Positions 46,500 to 57,085 of a DNA stretch of 64,000 nt are shown here, one piece after another (positions within the stretch are counted from its first letter, which is position 1; each line of letters starts with the position of its first letter). Both the position numbers and the translations under genes were made by a program. The stretch comes from Heterocephalus glaber (Eukaryota > Chordata > Mammalia > Rodentia > Bathyergidae): the NCBI RefSeq assembly GCF_000247695.1, contig NW_004624805.1, positions 2,971,629 through 3,035,628 of the forward strand, read 5' to 3'. The notes beneath the pieces were generated by a model, which was not told the DNA's origin, made no database searches, and saw only the letters and a program-made list of their open reading frames with translations.

Positions 46500-46764
46500 G
46501 GGATAAGTCTCGAGGGCAGCGCTACGTTTAACGCTACGTAAGGTGAGCTCCACTGACCGCCCCATTTGCACCGTGCCCCGGCTGGGCTTTGAACCCAGGA
46601 GGGCAGAGACGCTCTTGCCCAGGTCCTGTGGGACTGGCCCCACCCCGCGAAACCGAGGGGTCATCGGTCAGAACTCCACAGTGGGCCGAGTCCCCGAGCA
46701 AAGCGACAGAAATCCACCCGCGTGTAGGCTCCGCTCGGCTCAGGGAGCCTGCCCCCCCACCCCC

Positions 46765-46864
46765 NNNNNNNNNNNNNNNNNNNNNNNNNNNNNNNNNNNN
46801 NNNNNNNNNNNNNNNNNNNNNNNNNNNNNNNNNNNNNNNNNNNNNNNNNNNNNNNNNNNNNNNN
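46765..46864. other. assembly gap (100 N)
   Basis: Exactly 100 N, the usual placeholder for a gap of unknown size, inside GC-rich sequence and right after a C-rich run. The true length and sequence are unknown. Confidence 1.
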
Positions 46865-46989
46865 CGGACGTTCAGCGGCGTCTTCCGCCCGCCCACCCCC
46901 GGACTTTGCTCCCTCGGCCGCCTTCCTGCCCTTTCTTCCTTTCCAGCACTGCGGTTGAACCCACGCCTGCACCGGGCCACAGCTCTGCC

Positions 46990-47070
46990 CTTCTTTCCTT
47001 CCTTCCTTCCTTCCTTCCTTCCTTCCTTCCTTCCTTCCTTCTTTCCTTCCTTCCTTCCTTCTTCTTTTCT
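46990..47070. repeat. (CTTC)n microsatellite
   Basis: About 80 bp of tandem CTTC with one CTTTC interruption. On the minus strand it follows the A-rich end of a B1, so it probably grew from that tail. Confidence 0.95.
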
Positions 47071-47079
47071 CACTTTCTT

Positions 47080-47194
47080 CCAATACAGGGTCTTGCTAAG
47101 TTGCTAAATCGCCTAGGGTGGGCTTGAGCTTGTAACCCTCCTGCCTCAGCCTGCCAGAGTGCCGGGATGACAGCTGAGCCACCACGCCCAGCTC
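47080..47194 (-). mobile_element. B1 SINE without internal duplication
   Basis: Reverse B1: acagggtcttgctaagttgc, tcgcctagggtgggcttgag, cctcctgcctcagcctgcca, gagccaccacgcccagctct. Confidence 0.88.
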
Positions 47195-47660
47195 TGACTC
47201 CTGCAATTGGAGCAGCTGCCCCGCACTGCGGCAGCGCCCTCCAGCCAGCTCTGACCACTGCCTCACCCACCCCGACCCGGACCCGGAAGGAAGAGCTTCC
47301 AGGACCACTGCAGGGATGTGGAGCCGCGGCGGAGCCCCGAACACGCCGCATAGAGCGCTCTCCTCCCGTCTGCTCTGCTCCCAGCCAGGTCTGAACTTCA
47401 GGCGCCGTGGCTCCTGCAGCGTTTCCGTGGATACCTCTAACCCTTAGGCTCCGCCCTAGCGTCCCTCGGTGCGTCATGGCAAGGGACAGGTCACCGCTCT
47501 GCAGAGGAGCTGCCGCTCTGGGGCCTGCAGCAGCGTCCCCGATCCTCTGAGCTCCGCCCTGACCCAGCGACCTGCGGCACCACGCTGTGCCTCCCGCCAC
47601 CTTCTCACCTCACGCTCCAGCTCTCTCTCTCGGGGACGGTGCAGCTATGGAAAAGAAGAA

Positions 47661-48137
47661 AATGCCTCTGTTCTTTCTCAGTAAAGCGCAAACAGGACTT
47701 TCTCTGTTTTTATCTTCTGCTGATATTAATAAGCACGTTCTTAATTTATTCGCTCAACAAACTCACGCTGAGTCCCAGGGCGGGCTCTGCTGGCTCGTGG
47801 ATTTTCCTGACAGAAGCTTCTCTGAGTGCCCAGCCTGAACTCACCCCAAATTCATCTCCTCTTCCTGATGACTCTGGTCAAGGAGGGTCCGGGTGGTTTT
47901 ATTAAAAAGAGAAAATGTCCTAATCTAGCCTGAAGATAGCTGAGCTTAACACCAAACCGGAGGAGCATGTTCTCTTCCAGAGACAGAGGACAATTGTTCC
48001 GACCAATACCAGTGAGAACTGTGCCTGAAAGGCGAGCAGGTTTGGGCTCACTCACATTTCTAGATTGCATCTTGGGTTGGCCTTTCCCCAGACCACCTTC
48101 TAACAGGTTAATCATAATTTGTCCCAATTAAACAGAT
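47661..48137. other. unique sequence downstream of the CpG-rich region
   Basis: Contains a fragment like the L2/MIR-type repeat (tttattcgctcaacaaactc acgctgagtcccagg) near 47746-47780. No gene recognised. Confidence 0.4.
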
Positions 48138-48533
48138 AATGCAGAGTCCTCATTTAGTGCCCTGCCTGTGTAACGACTTCAGGACTCATGACTGACGCAC
48201 ACTGTCCGCACCTCCTGCCTTCCGAACTTACCACACAGTAAGGCGAGCGGCAGTACGGTCCTGTGGGGGCTTCTTCCACGGTACAGTACTGTGATTTCTG
48301 CCGACTGTACTGTACAGTATAGCACTGTACCTTTATGTTCCATTATACATCACTACTGCATGGAAGTTATGCAAAATCAGCAAAGTCATCAAGTTGGAGT
48401 TTCCTTGACCATTTCTTTGTTCTGAATAATGTGCATATTATATGCAGTTCCTCATTTAATGACCAGTTCTCTTAACGATCTAGTCACAGGAATGGAGCTC
48501 AGTTGTTAAACAAGGAACGTCTGTACTTAAACA
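48138..48533. mobile_element. Tigger-type MITE
   Basis: The left end agagtcctcatttagtgccc and the right part gttcctcatttaatgaccag ... gttgttaaacaaggaacgtc tgta resemble Tigger family elements with 'cctcattta' and 'aacgaggaa' motifs. The interior has a self-complementary ggtacagt (48280-48287) / actgtacc (48324-48331). The exact family is not identified. Confidence 0.5.
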
Positions 48534-48584
48534 GAAGATTTGGAACACCCCAAAGAATATTACTTAAATGTCAGCCACAGAACT

Positions 48585-48668
48585 GCGGATGGAACTCAAG
48601 CATTACAAAGTGCTTGGCCAGTGTGCAGGGCCCTGGGTTTGAGCCCTAGCCCTGCAAGGAAAAATGAA
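48585..48668 (+). mobile_element. ID SINE, degraded
   Basis: ggatggaactcaagcattac aaagtgcttggccagtgtgc agggccctgggtttgagccc tagc. The A-box region is mutated. Confidence 0.65.
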
Positions 48669-48737
48669 TCAGTTGCTAACCAACCAGTAAGGTAATAACA
48701 GCTATACAGTATGTTTGAAAGTAAATTCTGTCTATAT

Positions 48738-49112
48738 CTCCCCTACTTATGACAGTATGGATCTCAATGTTTCCCAAAGGCCGTGTGTTGAAGGTGTGGT
48801 GAACAGCCCATGGTGATGCTGGAAGAGGTGGTGAAACTTTTAAGTGGTGAGGCCTAGTAAAAAAGTCTGAGTGCACCCTTGAAAGGGCATTGGGACCCCC
48901 CCCCCCCGGCACCCTGACTGCCATGAAGTAAGCAGCTCTGCTCCACCACGCACTCCTCACCATGATGTGCTGCCTGGCTGCAGGCCCAAGGCAACAGGAC
49001 CCAGTAACCATGGACTGCAACCTTTGAAAGTGTGAGCCAAAATAAATCCTTCCTCTGCACAAGCTGATTGTCTCAGATATTTTGTCACAGTGATAGAAAG
49101 CTGGCTAACACC
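48738..49112 (+). mobile_element. ERVL-MaLR solo LTR
   Basis: tggatctcaatgtttcccaa aggccgtgtgttgaaggtgt at the 5' side; a 12-C run at 48896-48907; then atgatgtgctgcctggctgc and gtgagccaaaataaatcctt ... agaaagctggctaacacc at the 3' end. Near full length. Confidence 0.85.
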
Positions 49113-49490
49113 TTGCTCATATGGAAATTGCATGTTTTTAACCTGAAATTATCTCTTATTATTCTTACTGCTCGACTTCCTGTGCTGGTTGACATGAACC
49201 CGAATATGTATCACTGGTTTCATTCTTGTCACTTTCTCAAACAATCACAGGTATCGGACCCAAGGCTGTCTCCAAATACTGCTGTTATAAATAATGCCTT
49301 CATGAACTTCCACTGAGCTTCTGTGTTGGCCTCTTAAATCCTCCAGGATAAAGCTCTAGAAATTAAAATGCTAGGTGAAAGAATATATAGTTTTTAAAGC
49401 TTTTGATAATATAGTAACAAACTGCCCTTTAAAAATTTGCTAATTAACACCTTCACATTACAGTGTAAAACCACCAGGGAAGCTTGTTGC
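49113..49490 (-). mobile_element. old LINE-1 fragment (L1M type)
   Basis: Reverse L1-like phrases: ctgttataaataatgccttc atgaact, aaaatgctaggtgaaagaat, aacaaactgccctttaaaaa tttgctaattaacaccttca. Highly diverged. Confidence 0.5.
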
Positions 49491-49539
49491 CCACAGAAGG
49501 CATCTTGGTTAAGAATGAGGAATTTTTTTCTGAGTGTCA

Positions 49540-49765
49540 GAAATTCGGCACTAGAGGATGATCGTGGACAGCCATGCAATCATGATCTGGTCTCAGGGCT
49601 CTGCACTGGCCTCATCTGGTGAACTTTCAAAAACTACCAGGGCCCATCTCACTCCTGTGGGTCTCGATTTTACTGGTCTTCACTGGGTCCTGAGCATGGT
49701 TCTCTGTGAATGTTTTCCCTGCTGGGTCTAATGTCAGCCAAGGTTGGGAGTCACCAAACTAAAGG
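49540..49765. mobile_element. MER20-like hAT MITE
   Basis: ggcctcatctggtgaacttt caaaaactaccagggcccat in the middle and gtctaatgtcagccaaggtt gggagtcacca at the right end fit this hAT-Charlie MITE type. The left end is less clear. Confidence 0.5.
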
Positions 49766-49785
49766 ATTTATTTTTTGTCTTCTCT

Positions 49786-49925
49786 CCTTTTTTTGCACTT
49801 TTATTAGTACATGTTTGCAAGACATCATGATTACAGTCAGTGTAGGGGATCGATACATATACGTAACACATTTCAAATCCCTTCTTTTTCACCTTCCCTC
49901 CACCTCCCTTTTATTTTTCCAGCAT
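49786..49925 (-). mobile_element. possible LINE-1 3' end
   Basis: A T run (49787-49795) followed by ttattagtacatgtttgcaa and C-rich ccttccctccacctccc reads, on the minus strand, as a G-rich 3' UTR ending in a short A tail. Confidence 0.4.
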
Positions 49926-52900
49926 GAGATTCATTTATTTATCTTATAAGACCTCATAAAGTTAATTATCATACATACAGATTGAAAAACCAGACTAATA
50001 AGCCAAAAAACATATAAAACATGAAAGACAATTGTACTAAGTTAAGGCAAGCTTTGAGATACATTGTCCACACTGGATTACAGTATCTTTTTTCCTATTA
50101 TTTGTCTTTTATTTCACAATATGTTTTATTATGAGTTTTTCATATAAGAGAAACCATTTTTTAAGTGGGAGAATTTTCTACGTTTGGTTGGGTTCAACAT
50201 GTGTCTGCTCATGGGACAACCTGACAGATTCTTGAGTTTTACCCTTAATTCTTTAACTTCATGAAAAATTACTATTGGGGAAACAGTAACAGTTCATAAA
50301 CCTCTGAAAGGAAATCACGAATGCATCCAAGACAGATTCTTTTGGTGGTGTCGGAGGGTCCCACAGTGATGGCCTTCATGGGCCTTGTTAAGGCTGCAGC
50401 CAGAGAGGCTGAGTCGGGGGAAGCGATCGACCTTGCGGTGGGGATTGGAGCCAAGGTGGAGCGAGTCTCCTTGGTGGAGAATCTTTCTTAACAAATACAC
50501 CAGTAAGAATAATAAGAGATAATTTCTGGTTAACCATGCCTCACATCGGGAAACAAGGCAGTGTGGACCAGCAGGAGCCTGTGTGTGGGTTAGGGTCACA
50601 CAGGCCTGGGCTTAGACTGCAGTTCTGTCGCGTGCTCATGCATCACAGAGCTCTTCTGGATCCCCATGTTTCCACCTTGTAATTTGGCCAGGTGGGTCTC
50701 AAGCTACCACCAGCACAGCTGTGCGGGCCAGGATGTCACCACTGCAGTATCTCCAGGCCCCTTCCGATACTCCAAAACTCCCAAAGAAGGTCTTTCCTTT
50801 CACTTAGAATTTCTGCCCTTCAAACAGGGAGAGAGATCTTTTGCAAAAGAGAAAGGGGCCAAGAGGAGGGAGTGTGATGAGGGAGAGGGGACGAAGACTG
50901 AGATGCGTTATGTCCGGTACCGACTCCCACAGGGGATTATCACTGTGTGCTGCAGACAGGCACTGATACAACTAAAACTTAAAAAGAGGAAAAAAGGACA
51001 CATCCTGCTGTGTGATTTTTAAAAGGCTATAATTCGGAGTGCCTCTTATGTGTATATGTATGTTGTAGGACTAAAAGTTCACAGCCACCCTGGGAAGTAG
51101 GTATTCGAATTCCCATTAGTGGGTAAAGAATATATTCAAAGGAAAATAATTTATCCAAAGTCACACAGTCGACACTTGGCACTACGGAAATTTGAACACA
51201 GCTTGATTATAAAACCTTTATTCTCAAGCTGCCTCTTCCAAAGTCCTGCTGGTTAGAACAGGACTGGTAATTAAGAGGTAAACTCAACTGGAGATCTATT
51301 CAGTTTTTTTCATTTTCCTCTTTTTTCCTGTTTTCCAAATTCTTAATTATTGTGGCTCACTAACCCCCTACCAGATTTTTTGCAGAAACGGAAAAATCCT
51401 AAACTCCTATTGGTTTTCTGGAGAAGTAAACAAGTAAACCACATCATCATAACCTACCCACAAAGGAAATACATCCTCAATGCATCCTTTTTAGCTGGAC
51501 CTCCAAAATGCTAAGACCCCTCCAACACCCACAAAGGAAGCGAGTCAGAATGGAAGGAGATGGCCTTCAAAGGATTGCCTCAAAGAGAGTGCACCTCTCA
51601 AGGCTATGAAATACATGACCACATATCATCCTGCTGAGGCACCATTTGGAAGAGGCCCATTCTAACGAGGCCACTTCAGGGTTAGCTTCACCACCTGCAG
51701 CAAAGGGCCCCCACTCCTGTCCTTCTCTAGCTCAATGGTGTTTTAAAATAGGATGTGTGGTTCTCATTTTAGAAGCTACTGCCACATTTGTCATTTAAAG
51801 GGAATAATGATGAATGTTCAATGCAGCATCACTTTCGGGGATTGGTATTGTCATGAAGGAGTTCCCTTTTAAACCTGGAAGTGGATAGTTCTCGATTCCA
51901 GTTATTTATATCCATCACAAAAGCAACTTCAGATTTAGAAAGACACAGGGCTCCTAGAGCCACAAACTTGGGTTTTCAAAACTGGGAAAACTGAATCAGG
52001 AGAAGCCAGACATCCCTAGTGAACTCTAGAGACACAGAGTTCTTGTCCATGGAATGCAGCGGACAGGTATGCAGCCTGTGTTCATTGAGCAGCTACTCTG
52101 TCCAGAGAGCTAGAAGCAGGAGGCAGACTCTCTTTCCCAAGGAATGTTTTTCATGTCGGGGAGCTAATATGTAGTTAATGCAAGATAGTATCTGATAATA
52201 TGAAATGATTGCCAGAGGCTAGAAGTGTAACCTCCATGCAGTCCATGTTTTTTGCACCTGTAGAACAGGCTCGGTCACCTCACCTGTCAGTGTGAGGCCC
52301 CAGCCAGCCAGGCTCTGCTAGGTCACAGCGGCTGTCTGTTCTGCCAAGAAGCCTTGGGAGGGGGCTCAGAATTATACAGTAGAAAGAAACTACCAAAAGC
52401 CAGCTCTATCCAAACTTTACTGTTTTAGGTCAGAAGCATCATAAAACCTTACTGCAATCATGTTTCTGGGAATAGGAGAACAAAAGAGTCGAGTTCATCC
52501 TAGAATTAAAAGTGATCAACCCAACATACTAACTTTCCAAACTAGCCACACCCTGTAAAATAATTTGTATGTCCTGGTTTTGAAGCTTCAGATGATTATT
52601 CCTTGCAAATATTTAAGTGCAAATGATTTCTTGATTTTAGGTGAGGTCTTACGTGAGGAAGAATCTCGTCCAAATGACTTCAAGGAGAATCTGGCTGGAG
52701 TTACAGAAAGGGAGGGAACACTCCCTCTAGCCTTCCGCCTCTCACATTCTTGTCTTTGTCTTCTTTTTTAAAGCCACCACATCTTTCTTCAAATTAAATA
52801 GTACAATGAGCTCAATAGATTCATGAAAAATAGTACAACGGGGGGATGGCTCTGCTCCCCTCACCCTCCACGTGCTCGTCCCTACCATACCTCTCAGCCC

Positions 52901-52985
52901 CTACAAGCTCTTGAAGTGCAGTCTTGAAAAGCCCAGTCATGGCTCACTACGAGTGATGGAGCTAACGGAACCCAGAAGCACTTCC
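49926..52985. other. mostly unique sequence with one MIR-type fragment
   Basis: A reverse MIR/L2-type fragment lies at about 51085-51240 (ccctgggaagtaggtattcg, tccaaagtcacacagtcgac). I see no gene elsewhere. The 118-aa frame at 50666-51022 and 60-90 aa frames near 50300 carry no domain. Confidence 0.4.
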
Positions 52986-53342
52986 AGGTTTGGACGTTAA
53001 GTGTCCCCCAAAGTCCATGTGGGAAAGGCTGGGCACCCTGTGTGTTGTTACCGGGAGGTGGCAAAAACTTGAAGAGAGAGCTGGTGGGAGATCTTTGAGT
53101 TATTGGAAGTGTCCCCTCAGGGGGACTGTGGAACCTCGTTCTCTCTTGTACTTCCTGGCCCTGAAATGGTGATTTTGTTGCCTCACTTACTCACACTATG
53201 ATGTGCCGCTCTGACTCAGATCTACAGCAAAGACAATGGCAGGTCACGCACTGAAATATTGAAAACCATGAGCCCAAATAAACCTTCGCACTTTATAAGT
53301 TGATTATCTCAGATTTTTGTTACAATGACTGCTGACTGAAAC
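52986..53342 (+). mobile_element. ERVL-MaLR solo LTR
   Basis: aggtttggacgttaagtgtc ccccaaagtccatgtgggaa at the 5' side; catgagcccaaataaacctt, gattatctcagatttttgtt acaatgactgctgactgaaa at the 3' end. Confidence 0.82.
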
Positions 53343-53676
53343 AAGTTCCAACTTGTAATTGGAACCATGTCCAAAATATGGAATGAGATTTTTACAAAGC
53401 TTCTTTAAAATTGGGAATGATCAAAGACTCGGAGAGTTTTCTCAGTGGTGGAAATTTCTATTTCTCTACTACTCAGTATGAGCCACTAGCCATTTTGTCT
53501 ATTGAGCCCTTGAAATGTGGCTAGTAGGAAACGAATGGTGAACTTTAAGTAATTCAATTCATCTGAATGAAAATTTAAATAGCTGTATAAGGACATGGAC
53601 TATCGTATTAGAAGGTGACTCTGGAGCACTTATCTTCTGCAACTAAAAATACAAACAGAGTCGGCAGAAATAGACA
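53343..53676. other. unique sequence
   Basis: Resembles a decayed MER-type fragment (actactcagtatgagccact agccattttg) at 53466-53520 but is not callable. Confidence 0.4.
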
Positions 53677-54023
53677 TAGTTAGCTTTTTGTTACCATCAC
53701 AAAATACCTGAAATAATGACCTTAAAGAGAGGAAAGGTGTATTTGAGGTCACAGTTTTGGAAGTTTCAGTCCAGGGCTGGCATGAGATGGTAAATTCCAG
53801 AGGAACAATTAGTGGAGCAAAGCTGCTTGCCTCGTGGTGGCCAGGAAGCAAGAGAGAGGAAGGGGCTAGGGTCCAGTGTCCCCTTCAAGGGCAGGCCTCT
53901 TCCTGGGACCTAACTGCCCCCACTAGGTCTCACTCCTAAGGGCTCCTGCCCGCCCTATGCCACCTATCAGGGGCCCTAACACATGGGACTTTGAGGAACA
54001 CCAAGATCCAAACTATCACACTA
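53677..54023 (-). mobile_element. ERVL-MaLR solo LTR
   Basis: Reverse LTR: tagttagctttttgttacca tcacaaaatacctgaaat, gaggaaaggtgtatttgagg, cagtccagggctggcatgag, ending tccaaactatcacactac. It faces the forward LTR at 52986. Confidence 0.82.
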
Positions 54024-54116
54024 CTGACTATGGGAACATCTACCGGAGCAGGCCACCTCCCCATCCTGTTCTTCTCCCCACTCCACCGAAGAGAAGGTGC
54101 ACACGAGAACCCTTTT

Positions 54117-54592
54117 GTATTAGTTTCCTGTTACTGCTGAAACAAATTACCACAGACTTAGCGCCTTAACACAATGCCAGTGTACCGGGTTATAGTTGTG
54201 GAGCTCAGAAATCCAAATTAGGCCAGCCAGGCTGTGTTCCTTCGCAGGCTCTAGGGCAGTGAATGTTTTCTTGACTTTCCAGCTCTTAGACATTGGCAAA
54301 TCCCTGGCCTTGTGGTCCCTTTCTCCGTTTTCCAAGCCCTCACTGTACCATCTTCATAGCTCTCATTCCCTTCCATCATCACAGCTCCTCCTCTGACTCT
54401 GACTCTAACCTCCCACCTCCATCTCTAAGCATCCTTGTAATACTTTGGGCCCATGATCCAAGGTGACTTTCCACCCCCAGATCCTTAGCAGAATTCCCTG
54501 CAGAGTCATTTTGCCATGGAAGGTCACGTTCCTGTTCAGACACAGGATGTGGCATCTTTGCAGGACCATTATCCCACCTACCACAGCTTTGG
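54117..54592 (-). mobile_element. MLT1-type MaLR LTR
   Basis: tgtattagtttcctgttact gctgaaacaaattaccacag acttag; middle ccctggccttgtggtccctt; end tgtggcatctttgcaggacc attatcccacctaccaca. Old solo LTR. Confidence 0.8.
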
Positions 54593-54865
54593 TGTGGCCT
54601 CACTAAAGTAAGGGCATTGTCTTCCAGTAGATTCTTTCAAACTCCACTTCTAGAAGGTAGCCCCGGTTGTGAGGTTTTACCTCAGATACCCATAAATAAG
54701 TTGAGGTTTGCTCAGTGTTCTTTTTTCTAACATGATAGTTCTCCAACTTTGCCTAGGATCAACACCACCCCCGAAAACAGATTGATGAACTCAAACCTAG
54801 ACTTTCTGACTCGGTAAGTCTGGAATGCGGCCTGAGAATTTGCTTTCTTGGACAGGTATGATTTT

Positions 54866-54962
54866 TTCTGGTTTTTTTTTTTTTGTTACCAGGGATTGAA
54901 CTCGGGACCTTGTGCTTGCGAGGAAGGCACTGGAACCACTGAGCTAAATCCCTGGTCCCCGA
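54866..54962 (-). mobile_element. ID-like SINE, derived subfamily
   Basis: Reverse: poly-T, gttaccagggattgaactcg, ccttgtgcttgcgaggaagg, accactgagctaaatccctg. The flanks gacaggtatgat (54852) and gacagatatgat (54961) are an imperfect target-site duplication. Confidence 0.88.
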
Positions 54963-54984
54963 CAGATATGATATTTTAAAAATA

Positions 54985-55452
54985 TATCCACAAGTTTTTT
55001 GACACACAACTCTTCAAAGGTGGAGACTTATTTTCTTCCCTTGAGTGTGCCCCAGATTTGGTGACTCATGCCTAACTGTACTCAGTAGAAACAATGATAA
55101 GATTCTAAGACGAGTTGCTAAGAGGCATGGAAGGGTCTGTGTTCCGTGGCTTGAGTCGTGCACTTTGCGGACATGTGGCTCTCGTATCCGGCAGAAAGGC
55201 CTCCCGCCGGCCTCAGCACAAACTCACCAGCTCCGATGGAGAGGCACCTAGCAAGCAGGTCCTCCAGGAAGGCAGCCCAGGTGACATCCTGACTTCTACC
55301 CTCCTGAGTTCCCAAGCCTCCACCTCCCATTTAGTCGATCCCCAAATTCCTGACCCAGAGAAACTGTGAGAAAAAATAAGTGTTCACTGCTGTCTAAAGC
55401 AGCCACTAAGTTTGGGGGTAACGTGTTATGCAGTGATAGCATCTAATGTACC
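54985..55452 (+). mobile_element. MLT-type MaLR LTR
   Basis: The 3' half is clear: cagagaaactgtgagaaaaa ataag, agcagccactaagtttgggg gtaacgtgttatgcagtgat agcatctaatgtacc. The 5' limit is uncertain. Confidence 0.65.
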
Positions 55453-55499
55453 AGGAGACACTGGTGCTCCCGGTCTGAGAACCACTGCTGTGGACACTT

Positions 55500-55780
55500 T
55501 CTGTATTGGACAGATTTCTAGTAGGTAGGATAAATTACCCAAGGAGGAAATGGTTTATTTAGTGCATGTTTCAGAGTCAGTCCATGGCCCACTGGCTCCA
55601 AGGCAGGAACATCACAGCGGAATGGCATAGTGGAGGACAGACGTATGGCTTGTGGCATGGAGGAAGCAGACCAGGAGAACAACAGCAGAGAGAAGGGAAG
55701 GGGACAGAGACATAGCACCCGAGGCCACACCTCCACGGCCCACGCAGACACCCAGCACTGCGCTGCGCTAATCCCCTAGG
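55500..55780 (-). mobile_element. ERVL-MaLR LTR, truncated
   Basis: gaggaaatggtttatttagt gcatgtttcagagtcagtcc atggcccactggctccaagg is diagnostic. The extreme 3' end of the LTR and its 5' part are degraded. Confidence 0.75.
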
Positions 55781-56624
55781 TGGCCCCAGCTATGCAAGTT
55801 GCCCTTAAGCTTAGCAGTCACACCTGTAGGCCTAGGGTTTCTCTCACCCCACCTGTGCTGCTCTGTGCCAGGGAACCAGTGGAGAGTGAATGTTCTCAGG
55901 CTTCAATGTGCTCCGCATTCATTTTCTCTTTTCTGCAGATGAATTCAGTTACCACTAGCTGCTCTTTTGTGGAAGTGTTTTTACTGGGAAGAATAACAAC
56001 AATAAGTCATATGACAGCTGGACTCCAGAAGCCTGTTTCTGTCTACTTGGTTATAAAAAATGTTCTGCACATGGATGAAGAACCAGACAGGTTTAGAGAG
56101 CAGGGGAAATTATTAAAAGACGAGCCAGTCGTTCTCCCTCGCACTGTTAAATCTGGAGGGGAACAAGATGAAGAAAGAAAACAAACTCTTGACAAGAGAG
56201 GGAAAGATAGCAGAGGGGCCCGGAGAACAAGAGAGCATCCAGCTGTTGGATAATGAGAAACCGAAGCTTGCCTCATTGTCAGGGAGTCCCGAGCCAGCTG
56301 CAGCAGGAGCAGGGTGTTTACATCATCCGGGCTGTCCGTGCGAACGGAGCAGACACACTTCCTGCCTGCCTCTGCCCGAAGGTTGGCAGAGACAGCCTTC
56401 CAGGGGTTCACTGCAGATTGGTGCCCAGCAGAGAGAGAGGGCTCCAAGAGTGGGGACGAGAGAGGAGGGGAGCGCCACAGGAGGTGACAGCGTGAGCGAG
56501 GAGTCTGCAAGAGAGCTCGTCTCCAGTTGGGCAGAGCCAGGAACAGCTGGCCCAGCAAACCCGTGCGTGTGAGCCCCACTCTGGCCAAGGGCGTTTTGTG
56601 GCTTCTCCATTTATTTTGAAGAAA
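55781..56624. other. unique sequence; no supported exon
   Basis: An acceptor-like ttctcttttctgcag occurs at 55925-55939, and the following frame stays open to 56253, but the peptide resembles nothing known and no donor follows in frame. Confidence 0.35.
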
Positions 56625-56905
56625 CTGACAATATGACATCTGATTCCGTTTATATGAAACTGTAGAATAGGCAAAAAGGAATCTGAGAAACAGCAGAAAA
56701 GTGTTTGCCTCGGGCCAACATTGGTGGGGAGGTGACTGCAGAGAGAGAGGCCGGGGTTGTGGGCGGCATTCTCTGTTTAACCGAGGCAGTGCTTACATGG
56801 CTGCATACGTTTGTTAAAACTCACTGAACAGCACACTTCCGTGAGTGTCCTTCGTGGTATTTAAACTATATCTGAATGCTGTCAATCTTATAAAAAATGA
56901 CACAC
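56625..56905 (+). mobile_element. old LINE-1 3' UTR (L1M type)
   Basis: gattccgtttatatgaaact gtagaataggcaaaaagg, gtgtttgcctcgggccaaca, gctgcatacgtttgttaaaa ctcactgaacagcacacttc. 5'-truncated. Confidence 0.75.
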
Positions 56906-56957
56906 AAGGAGCCCTCTGACCAAGCTGTTAATGGTTTGGCAAAAATAAGGTTTATTG

Positions 56958-57085
56958 GAGCCAAGAATAGGGGCACATGCCCTAGCACTTGGGAGGCTGA
57001 GGCAGGAAAGTAGCTAGTTTGAGAGCAGCCTGAGTTCAAGACCACCCTCAACTGTAAGTTGAGACTGACTCAAAATAACAAAGTT
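56958..57085 (+). mobile_element. B1 SINE
   Basis: ccctagcacttgggaggctg aggcaggaaagtagctagtt, gagttcaagaccaccctcaa, gactgactcaaaataac. Degraded forward copy. Confidence 0.8.

Larger units (their letters stand above)
46500..47660. promoter_or_regulatory. CpG-island-like region
   Basis: CpG dinucleotides are dense on both sides of the assembly gap: at 46510-46740, at 46865-46975 (nine in the first 60 bp), and at 47165-47640. Donor-like sites are visible on both strands, cgtaag|gtgagc (+, GT at 46543) and gcgtgag|gtgagaa (-, near 47608). A CpG island in this setting often marks a promoter, but no linked coding exon is visible. A (CTTC)n tract and a B1 interrupt it. Confidence 0.5.

Noticed and set aside
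46575..46650. tRNA-like B box on the minus strand (gggttcaaagcccagc)
   Set aside because: No acceptable A box or cloverleaf; at best a decayed ID-like SINE.
46534..47127. Long open frames (140-194 aa) on both strands
   Set aside because: They run through the 100-N gap and a (CTTC)n array, so their openness is artificial.
47647..47838. Short frame from an ATG in fair context just after the CpG-rich region
   Set aside because: Its middle overlaps an ancient L2/MIR-type fragment and the peptide has no recognisable content.
55780..56253. 157-aa plus frame with an acceptor-like ttctgcag at 55932-55939
   Set aside because: The peptide is not recognisable, no donor follows in frame, and the start lies at the edge of an LTR.
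56043..56639. 198-aa minus frame
   Set aside because: Ends inside old L1 3' UTR and overlaps a plus-strand frame of 134 aa. No domain.
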